From positions 1 to 7,265 of the forward strand of contig JAASSM010000073.1 of the NCBI GenBank assembly GCA_021767885.1: a stretch of DNA of 7,265 nucleotides, in the 5' to 3' direction. The DNA comes from a bacterium (GTDB taxonomy: Bacteria > Krumholzibacteriota > Krumholzibacteria > LZORAL124-64-63). The notes beneath the pieces were generated by a model that saw only the letters and a program-made list of their open reading frames with translations, did no database searches and was not told the DNA's origin. Below, one piece after another: positions 1 to 6,678 of this stretch; position 1 is the stretch's first letter; the number at the start of each line of letters is the position of its first letter. The position numbers and the translations under genes were made by a program.

Positions 1-269
1 CACGGCGGATTCCGCGTTGCCGGACATGCAGGGCGGACTCGTCCGCGCGGGACGCCTGGATCCTGATCATGGGCGCCTGGATCGGCAGGGAACCCTCGCG
101 CTGAAGAAACATCCCGGTATTTCAATGACTTTTGTCGCGAGATGTTGCCCAGGGACACCAGCGGTGTACCTCAGCGGGTCATGGGGTCAAATTCTCGGCG
201 CAGTTCACTTTTCGTTCGAACCATCGGTCGTTTCATCAAGGCATGACGATACGCGCGACGCGGCGATCC
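1..269. other. Intergenic region, relatively AT-rich, no convincing gene
   Basis: No coding region can be supported here. The stretch from about 100 to 250 is visibly richer in A and T than the operon and holds several short signals. The 10-mer CGCCTGGATC occurs twice, at 53-62 and 74-83, spaced 21 bp (two helical turns) around a TGATCA palindrome at 64-69. A near-perfect dyad with 8-bp arms and one mismatch lies at 152-170. On the minus strand, TTGACC (190-185) and TACACC (168-163) sit 16 bp apart and could be a weak promoter firing leftward. A minus-strand frame opens at ATG 112 and runs to the window edge (37 codons), but its ribosome binding site is poor and the peptide is unrecognisable. 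The likeliest role is an intergenic regulatory region ahead of a leftward gene that lies mostly outside the window. Confidence 0.5.
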
Positions 270-279
270 GGGGCGCCGC
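260..279. repeat. Short GC-only inverted repeat downstream of the operon
   Basis: GCGGCG at 260-265 and CGCCGC at 274-279 form a 6-bp stem around an 8-nt loop. It lies about 90 nt past the trmO-like stop codon, just beyond the 10-bp repeat array. No T-tract follows on either strand, so it is not a classical intrinsic terminator, though it could help end or protect the operon transcript. Confidence 0.35.
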
Positions 280-280
280 T

Positions 281-390
281 CATCGGCGCTCATCGGCACT
301 CATCGGCGCTCACCAGCACTCACCATCGCTCATCACCGCTCATCACCGCTCACCATCGCTCATCACCGCTCACCCTCGCTCGTCGCCGCG
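281..390. repeat. 10-bp tandem repeat array, about 11 units
   Basis: Eleven consecutive 10-bp units can be read on the plus strand: CATCGGCGCT, CATCGGCACT, CATCGGCGCT, CACCAGCACT, CACCATCGCT, CATCACCGCT (twice), CACCATCGCT, CATCACCGCT, CACCCTCGCT and CGTCGCCGCG. The most constant positions are the leading C and the CT at the end; the middle bases drift. On the minus strand most units contain TGA or GTGAG. Because 10 is not a multiple of 3, stop codons recur in all three frames. The stop codon of the trmO-like gene (372-370) lies inside the array, and its last residues are encoded by the first units. The unit is close to one helical turn, so protein binding on one DNA face is possible. It is not a CRISPR: there are no spacers and the unit is too short. 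Confidence 0.85.
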
Positions 391-942
391 CACCGTGCCG
401 CGTCCTGGCTCGCCCTCATCGTCGCCCCGGTCCGGGCTGGGGTCGCTGGCGAAGCGGTCGTCCGCGCGGTGGGTGGTGGCGGTCCGGCCGTCGCGGTGGG
501 CGTCCTCGAGCCAGCCGGTGCGGATGGGGCCGCCGGGCGCGAAGTCCGGCACGTGGGGCTTGATGTCCAGCAGGGGTGTGCCGTCCAGGACGTCGACGCC
601 GGCGACGTGCAGGATCCAGCCCTCGCGGCGCAGCAGGCGGACCACCGACACGCCGATGGGGTTGGGTCGGCGTGGCGCGCGGGTGGCGAAGACGCCGTGG
701 ACGCGGTCGTCCAGGTAGGGGGTGACCTGCAGGTCGCAGCCCTCGCTGCGGTGGAAGTGGTAGATCAGGACGATGTGGGAGAAGCCCTCGAGGTCGCGCA
801 ATCCATCGGCATACCTCGCGGCCACCTCCACGGTGCCGGCCACGTCCGCCGCGCCGGCGGGCTGGATGGGCATGCCGCGGGGGTCGGTGAAGGGGCTGCG
901 GATGGTGCCGATCGGCTGCAGCTGGATGGTGCGCTCTGGCAT
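370..942 (-). CDS. trmO: TrmO/TsaA-like SAM-dependent methyltransferase (short form)
   Basis: This 190-residue protein belongs to the TsaA/TrmO family. E. coli TrmO uses S-adenosylmethionine to N6-methylate threonylcarbamoyladenosine at position 37 of tRNA-Thr. Family hallmarks are visible: PIGTIRSPF near residues 10-18, DLEGFSHIVLIYHFHRS at 50-66, ATRAPRRPNPIGVSVVRL at 86-103, and the GVDVLDGTPLLDIKPHVPDF strand pattern at 115-134. The fold ends near residue 147. The rest is a charged Asp/Arg/Gly-rich tail running into the tandem repeat array, so the C-terminal domain of the roughly 235-residue E. coli enzyme is missing. Start ATG 942 is preceded by AAGGGAG with a 6-nt spacer. It lies 48 nt after the FGase-like gene and is probably co-transcribed. 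Family assignment is firm. Whether the substrate is tRNA is less certain, because short TsaA-domain proteins also occur in metabolic operons. Confidence 0.85.
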   Translation of the reverse strand: MPERTIQLQPIGTIRSPFTDPRGMPIQPAGAADVAGTVEVAARYADGLRDLEGFSHIVLIYHFHRSEGCDLQVTPYLDDRVHGVFATRAPRRPNPIGVSVVRLLRREGWILHVAGVDVLDGTPLLDIKPHVPDFAPGGPIRTGWLEDAHRDGRTATTHRADDRFASDPSPDRGDDEGEPGRGTVRGDERG

Positions 943-990
943 GGCTGGCTCCCTTGCCTCGTGGTCCGGCGTCCGGGGGCGGCGCCCGGT

Positions 991-2040
991 TCAGGATCGA
1001 CCGCGCCGTGGTGGTCCGTCGTCTCGCCCGGCGTCGTGCTCCGGGGACGACCTCTCCGCGGCGGCGAGCCAGCGGACCATCTCGCGGATCGGGTCTGCCA
1101 GGCGGGCGACGCCGGCGTCGTCCAGGAACGCGCCGGCGTCGAGAAGCTGGGGGCCGATCGGCGGCGCGGTGGCCGCATCCGCGCCGGCGGATGCGCCCGC
1201 GCCGGCCGATGCATCTGCTCCCCCGAACGCTCCCGCCCCCGGACCCTCGGCCAGGCCCGGGCCCTCCAGCGCCAAGGCCGCCTCCACGGCGCGCTCGGCG
1301 TCGGCCAGCAGCCGCGGCTCATCCAGGTAGACCGCGCGGTTGATCTCCACCATCACCGAGTGGACGCGGGGCTCGGTGCGGTGATGGCGGAGCGGGACCA
1401 GGCTGCCGCCGAAGGGGCGCTGCTCGGTGACCGTGAAGCCGGCCGTACGCCACAGATCGGCCAGGGGCGCGCGCACGGACGCCGGCGTGTGGTGCTCGTC
1501 CCAGCCGAGGTCGATGTCCATTCGCGCGGCCGGATCGGGATCCTGTTCGCAGCCCATGGGCTCGGCCGGGAAGCTGTGCGCGTCGATGATCCAGCAGACG
1601 CCGTGGCGCGCGATGAGGTCGTCCACCAGATCGGCGACCATCTCGTGCCACGGCGCATGGTAGTGGGCTAGAAGCCGCTCGCGAGGGGTGACCTCGCCGC
1701 GCAGCGGCGCGCCGTCCTCCGTCCGCGTGGAGATGGCGGCGCGGCCGTGCAAGGCGTTCCAGGACTCGGCGGTGTCGTCCGCGAAGCGCTCCACGTCGCA
1801 GACCAGGCGGCTGACGTGGGCGGTGATCATGGTGGCGCCGGCCGCCACCGCCGGCTGCCAGAGGCGGTCGACGGCGTGGTCGGTGCTGCGGGCGAGATCG
1901 CGGGCGAGGCCGGCCAGCGGCGCCGTGAACTGCGGCCGCACCCAGGGCGGGATGGCGGTGCCGGCGTGGGGGACGTGCACGAGCACGGGCACGGGGACGA
2001 CGTCCCCAGGTGGCGGGGTAACCGAATAGATCGTGGACAT
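991..2040 (-). CDS. N-formylglutamate amidohydrolase family protein
   Basis: This 349-residue protein matches the N-formylglutamate amidohydrolase (FGase, HutG-type) family of metal-dependent hydrolases, which release formate from N-formyl amino acids. Visible signatures are VHVPHAG at residues 21-27, STDHAVD at 52-58, the HVSRLVCDVER block at 75-85, the metal-site motif IIDAHSFP at 151-158, and MVEINRAVYLDE at 230-241 with its Glu-x-Asn-Arg. An Ala/Gly-rich linker (about 263-294) and a 55-residue C-terminal segment with a predicted helix (LLDAGAFLDDAGVARLADPI) extend past the core. I chose ATG 2040 because GGAAGGA lies 8 nt upstream of it; for ATG 2049 the same purines abut the start codon. 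The gene follows hyuA by 86 nt. In a histidine pathway this family acts on N-formylglutamate, but no hut gene is visible here. A formyl or amide product of the neighbouring ring-opening enzymes is a plausible substrate (inference). Confidence 0.85.
   Translation of the reverse strand: MSTIYSVTPPPGDVVPVPVLVHVPHAGTAIPPWVRPQFTAPLAGLARDLARSTDHAVDRLWQPAVAAGATMITAHVSRLVCDVERFADDTAESWNALHGRAAISTRTEDGAPLRGEVTPRERLLAHYHAPWHEMVADLVDDLIARHGVCWIIDAHSFPAEPMGCEQDPDPAARMDIDLGWDEHHTPASVRAPLADLWRTAGFTVTEQRPFGGSLVPLRHHRTEPRVHSVMVEINRAVYLDEPRLLADAERAVEAALALEGPGLAEGPGAGAFGGADASAGAGASAGADAATAPPIGPQLLDAGAFLDDAGVARLADPIREMVRWLAAAERSSPEHDAGRDDGPPRRGRS
1993..2007. repeat. Perfect 15-nt palindrome near the FGase start
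   Basis: GGGGACGACGTCCCC reads as 7-bp arms around one central base. It begins 33 nt into the FGase-like coding region and encodes part of the PPGDVVPV segment. A hairpin here in the mRNA could affect early translation, though in DNA this GC-rich it may be chance. Confidence 0.4.
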
Positions 2041-2069
2041 GGTCGTCATCCTTCCCGCACCAGGCCGCG

Positions 2070-2088
2070 CCGCGGCGGACCGCCGCGG
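2070..2088. repeat. Perfect 19-nt GC palindrome between hyuA and the FGase gene
   Basis: CCGCGGCGG at 2070-2078 and CCGCCGCGG at 2080-2088 are exact inverted copies around a single A. It sits in the 86-nt gap after the hyuA stop and about 20 nt upstream of the FGase-like ribosome binding site. No T-run follows, so an RNA-processing or stabilising hairpin, or a partial attenuator, is more likely than an intrinsic terminator. Confidence 0.45.
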
Positions 2089-2126
2089 GTGTCGGGACGC
2101 CGGCGCGGCCGCGCGGAGCCCGCGCC

Positions 2127-3608
2127 TCAGCCCTCCCCATCCCGCCCCAGGAACCGTCCTCGCCCCGCCCCCGCGACCACCGCGCCATCCTCCACCACCG
2201 ATTCCCCCCGCAACCACACCCGCTCGGCGCGGCCCACCACCGGCCAGCCCTCGTAGACGGTATGGTCGGACGGGTGGGGCGGCTCGCCGGCATGGATCAC
2301 GCCGCGATGCTCCGGATCCCACAGCACCAGGTCCGCGTCGGCGCCCACGGCGAGGCTGCCCTTGCGGGGACAGAGCCCGAACGCCCGCGCCGGGCCCGCG
2401 GCCACCAGCTCCACCCACCGCGAGGGCGAGATCAGGCCGGCGGCCACGAAGTGCGTGTGCAGCAAGGTCAGCCGGTACGCCACCCCGGCCACGCCATTGG
2501 GGATGGCGGGGAAGTGGTCGGCGGCGGCCTGCTTCTGGGCGCGCGAGAACGCGCAGTGGTCGGTGCCCACCACGTCCACCGCGCCGGACGCCAGGGCCGC
2601 CCGCAACGCCACGCCGTGCTCCGGATCGCGCAGCGGGGGGCTCATCACGAGGAGCGCCGCCTCGGCCGCCGGTCGCGCGTACGCCGACGCATCCAGCAGC
2701 AGGTACTGCGGGCACGTCTCCGCCCACACCGCCTGGCCCTGCTCCCGCGCCGCGGCCACCGCGGCCAGCGCGTCGGCCGTGGACAGGTGCACCAGGTACG
2801 GCCGGCACCCCGTCCGCGCGGCCAGCGCCAGTGCCGTGCGCACGGCCGCGACTTCCACCTCGGGCGGCCGCGATCGCGCATGGGCGGCGGGCGAGAGGTC
2901 GCCCGCGGCCACCAGCTCCGCCCGCCGGCGGCTCACCTCCGCGCCGTCCTCGCAGTGCAGCAGCACGGTGAGGTCGAGGTCGGCGGCCGCGGCCATGGCG
3001 GCGGCGAGGTGATCGCCGGCCAGGCCGATGGTCTCGAGGTAGGCGAGGTAGAGCTTGAGCGAGCGATGGCCGAACCGCTCCACGCACCGGCGCAGCTCGG
3101 CCGCCGTGCCGGGCTCCTCGCGGGTGGCCGGCCGCCAGGCGGTGATGCTCGCGTGCAGGTGGAAATCGCAGGACGACCCCACCGTCTCGGCCAGCCGCGC
3201 CCCGGTGGCCGCCACCAGCGACTCCTGCCGCGTGGGCGTGACGAAGTCGATCACCGTGGTGGTGCCGCCGGCCAGGGCGGCGCGGGTGCCGGAGGCGAAG
3301 TCGTCCACGGTGCGCGCGTCGCCCGAGCGCAGGCCCAGGTGCACGTGCGGATCCACGCCGCCGGGGACCAGCCAGCGGCCGCGGCCGTCGAGCAGCCGGC
3401 AGCCGTGACGGGCGGCGAGGGCGGTGAGATCCTCCATGGCGGCGCCGGCCGGCCGCCCGGTCCGGGACGACCCCTCCGCCGGCAGCCCCTCCGCCGGCAA
3501 CACCTCCGCGATGCGCCCGCCCGCCGTGCGCAGGCTGCCCTCGCGCTCGCCGTCGGCGTCGATGAGGCGCACGTTGGTGATCAGCCAGTCGGCCATCGCG
3601 TCGCCCAT
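2127..3608 (-). CDS. hyuA: Dihydropyrimidinase/hydantoinase family cyclic amidohydrolase (HyuA-like)
   Basis: This 493-residue amidohydrolase-superfamily enzyme hydrolyses cyclic amides such as dihydropyrimidines or hydantoins to carbamoyl amino acids. The binuclear metal site is complete: H88 and H90 in GGVDPHVHLGL, the carboxylatable lysine K185 in SLKLYLAYL, H218 in VLLHCED, H274 in YLVHLSTADA, and D350 in VGTDHCAFSRAQK. The MSPPLRDPEHG and HCAF..AQK blocks are typical of dihydropyrimidinases, and Y187 sits at the usual substrate-binding position. Length is slightly above the usual 460-480 because of an insertion at about residues 37-57 containing a doubled LPAEG, encoded by a 15-bp tandem duplication (3471-3500). 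Start ATG 3608 has AGGAG 7 nt upstream; a second in-frame ATG at 3596 lies in the next 12-bp repeat unit. It stands 118 nt after the PLP gene. Exact substrate is open: hydantoin, dihydropyrimidine, or a purine-derived intermediate as proposed for E. coli HyuA. Confidence 0.87.
   Translation of the reverse strand: MGDAMADWLITNVRLIDADGEREGSLRTAGGRIAEVLPAEGLPAEGSSRTGRPAGAAMEDLTALAARHGCRLLDGRGRWLVPGGVDPHVHLGLRSGDARTVDDFASGTRAALAGGTTTVIDFVTPTRQESLVAATGARLAETVGSSCDFHLHASITAWRPATREEPGTAAELRRCVERFGHRSLKLYLAYLETIGLAGDHLAAAMAAAADLDLTVLLHCEDGAEVSRRRAELVAAGDLSPAAHARSRPPEVEVAAVRTALALAARTGCRPYLVHLSTADALAAVAAAREQGQAVWAETCPQYLLLDASAYARPAAEAALLVMSPPLRDPEHGVALRAALASGAVDVVGTDHCAFSRAQKQAAADHFPAIPNGVAGVAYRLTLLHTHFVAAGLISPSRWVELVAAGPARAFGLCPRKGSLAVGADADLVLWDPEHRGVIHAGEPPHPSDHTVYEGWPVVGRAERVWLRGESVVEDGAVVAGAGRGRFLGRDGEG
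3471..3500. repeat. 15-bp tandem duplication inside hyuA
   Basis: CCCCTCCGCCGGCAG (3471-3485) is followed directly by CCCCTCCGCCGGCAA (3486-3500), differing in the last base only. In frame it doubles the pentapeptide LPAEG (residues 37-46), in a loop before the first metal-binding motif. The reading frame is kept. Confidence 0.8.
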
Positions 3609-3630
3609 CGCGTCGCTCCTCGCGTCGCCC
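3595..3630. repeat. 12-bp triplicate repeat holding the hyuA RBS and start codons
   Basis: Three adjacent 12-bp units are seen on the plus strand: ATCGCGTCGCCC (3595-3606), ATCGCGTCGCTC (3607-3618) and CTCGCGTCGCCC (3619-3630). On the minus strand the junction of the first two transcribed units makes AGGAG (3620-3616), and the next two units each end in GCGAT followed by G, giving ATG codons at 3608 and 3596. Because 12 is a multiple of 3, the two starts are in frame and add only MGDA to the N-terminus. ATG 3608 has the better-spaced ribosome binding site. Confidence 0.8.
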
Positions 3631-3640
3631 TTCGCCAGCT

Positions 3641-3686
3641 CCTCCGCTCGGTCCCCCGGTCGGTCCCCCGGTCGGCCCTCCGCTCG
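3641..3686. repeat. 12-bp direct duplication flanked by 10-bp repeats in the PLP-hyuA gap
   Basis: CGGTCCCCCGGT occurs twice head to tail (3649-3660 and 3661-3672). Identical 10-mers CCTCCGCTCG bracket this pair at 3641-3650 and 3677-3686. This fills much of the 118-nt non-coding gap between the PLP gene and hyuA. No convincing promoter or terminator is recognisable in it. Confidence 0.75.
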
Positions 3687-3726
3687 CTGACCCGCTCGCT
3701 CCGCCAGCCGCTCCCGGGACGCCGGC

Positions 3727-5192
<1,466 letters not shown>

Positions 5193-5196
<4 letters not shown>

Positions 5197-6563
5197 GGCT
5201 GTCCTTTCGGGGACGACCCCTCCAGGGCCGCCCACAGGCGGTGGGCCTGCTCGCGGCAGAAGGCGAGCGTGGCGTCCTCGTCGATGGCGGGGAAGGCGCC
5301 GTCCTGCAGCACCACCCGGCCGCCGGCGATCACCGTGCGCACGTGGCGCGCGTCGAGGCCGAAGAGGGCGTGGCCGGGGAGGTTCTCCGCGGTGAGCGGC
5401 GTGGGGGCGGGGTAGTCGAAGAGGACGAGGTCGTTCCGGCGCGCGGCGTGCGGGTGGTGGGTCGCGAGGTAGCGGCGGTTGCTCGCCAGGAGATTCCAGG
5501 CGGCCGCCGGGGCCACCCCCTCGGCCTGGCCGTTGAAGTACGCCGCGCGCAGGCTGCGCAGCATGTCGCCGTGCAGGCCGTCGGTGCCCAGGAGCACGCG
5601 GTCGGGATCCAGGCCGGCCCAGCGGAAGCGGCCCACGGCGTTGTTCTGGTTGCTCTCGGGATTCTGCACCACCCAGGCCGACGACCGTCGCACGCGGTCA
5701 CGCTCGGCGCCGTCGAGGTGCAGGCCGTGCACCAGGAGGGTCCCGGGCTGGTCGAGGACGCCGGCGTCCTCCAGGCGCGCGATCACCCGGCAGCCGTGGT
5801 CGGCCAGGCAGCGCTCCTGGTCCACCGCCCCCTCGGCCACGTGCAGGTGCAGCCCCGCGTGGTAGGTGCGGGCGAGGTCCACGGCCTGCCGCAGCAGCCG
5901 GTCGCCCACGGTGAAGCTGGCGTGCAGCCCCACCATCGCGGGACGACCGCTGCCCAGGTACCGCGCCGTCTCCAGCAGGCCGGCCTCGGCGGCGGCGGGC
6001 CCGTCGCGGTCGCTCAGCTCGAGGCAGAGGACGTGGGCGAGGCCCAGCTCGTCCAGCGCGCTGGCGATCACCTCGAGGCAGCCGTCCGCCGCATGGGGCG
6101 AGGAGTGGTGATCGATCACCGCGGTGGCCCCGCACCGGATGGCGTCCAGTCCCGCGGCCAGCGCACAGGCGCGGATCATGTCCCGGTCCAGGGCCCGGTC
6201 CACCCGCCACCAGACCAGCTCGAGGATCTCCGCGAAGCTGCTCGGCACCCGCGGCGGCGCGGGCATGCCCCGGGCCAGGGCGGAGTAGATGTGATGGTGG
6301 GCACAGACCAGGCCGGGCAGGGCGAGGGCGCCGTGGGCGGGGATCGTGGTGGTGGGCGGCGTGTGTGCGCGCCGCGTGTCGGCGTCCGGCCCGTCCGCGG
6401 GCGGCGCGCTGGCGTCCGGCGTGTCGGCGCCCGACCGGTCGGCGGGCCTCTCGTCGGCCGGCCGCACCTCGCCATCGGGGCCCGGCTCGACCACCAGATC
6501 GCCGCGGCGCAGGTCGCCGGTGTGCGGGTCGAGGTAGCGGACGTCTTGCAGGCGGATGGCCAT
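5193..6563 (-). CDS. ssnA: SsnA-family aminohydrolase (amidohydrolase superfamily)
   Basis: This 456-residue protein closely follows E. coli SsnA, recalled from memory. Shared blocks are the metal motif LVCAHHHIYSALARGM at 85-100 (H89 and H91), WWRVDRALD at 118-126, TAVIDHHSSP at 147-156, LHLHVAEG at 238-245, LLVHG with H279, NPESNQNNAVG at 301-311, LLGTDGLHGDM with D328, and DYPAPTPLTAENLPGHALFG at 383-402. The family resembles chlorohydrolase/guanine deaminase-type enzymes that deaminate or hydrolyse N-heterocycles. E. coli ssnA lies in the gene set linked to anaerobic purine/uric acid breakdown. An Asp/Pro/Ala/Arg-rich insertion at about 29-79 separates the small beta domain from the metal motif. 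ATG 6563 is preferred over the TTG at 6629 because GGAG precedes it by 4 nt, homology begins there, and that TTG forms part of a predicted -35 box. It is the first gene of the operon and its stop overlaps the next start (ATGA). Confidence 0.9.
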
Positions 6564-6600
6564 GGTGCTCCAGACGCTGGCGGGGGCGAGGGGTCGGGTG

Positions 6601-6629
6601 ATTGTCCGGCAGCGAACAGGCGGCGTCAA
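6601..6629 (-). promoter_or_regulatory. Probable sigma70-type promoter of the ssnA operon
   Basis: On the minus strand a -35 box TTGACG (6629-6624, 5 of 6 consensus) and a -10 box GACAAT (6606-6601, 4 of 6) are separated by exactly 17 bp. Transcription would begin near 6594, leaving a leader of about 30 nt before the ssnA ATG at 6563. This is the best promoter match seen in the window and it stands at the expected place, in the 115-nt gap after the upstream gene. Confidence 0.6.
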
Positions 6630-6636
6630 CCCGTGC

Positions 6637-6656
6637 CGCGGAGGGCGGGTTCCGCG
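6637..6656 (-). terminator. Possible hairpin terminator after the sorting-domain gene
   Basis: CGCGGA (6637-6642) and TCCGCG (6651-6656) form a perfect 6-bp stem with an 8-nt loop, 22 nt past the stop codon of the upstream gene and just before the ssnA promoter. There is no T-tract, so this is only a weak terminator candidate; partial read-through into ssnA is possible. Confidence 0.3.
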
Positions 6657-6678
6657 ACCTCGCGCGTGACCTCGCGAC

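Noticed and set aside
1..112. Minus-strand partial gene starting at ATG 112
   Set aside because: Thirty-seven open codons to the window edge are not significant at this GC content, the ribosome binding site is weak and the peptide is not recognisable. It is noted only in the left-flank entry.
210..230. GGTTCGAAC on the minus strand as a tRNA T-loop
   Set aside because: The flanking bases do not form a T-stem, and no anticodon arm or acceptor stem can be placed.
281..390. CRISPR array
   Set aside because: The unit is only 10 bp, contiguous and without spacers, and no cas genes are present.
17..718. Plus-strand frame crossing the left flank and the repeat array
   Set aside because: The product is Ser/Arg-rich with HRSP-type periodic peptide from the 10-bp array, has no domain signature, and opposes the trmO-like gene.
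991..3087. A 698-codon minus-strand open frame including the FGase-like gene
   Set aside because: Everything upstream of 2049 is an Arg/Gly/Ala-rich shadow of hyuA in another frame. FGase homology and a ribosome binding site begin at 2040.
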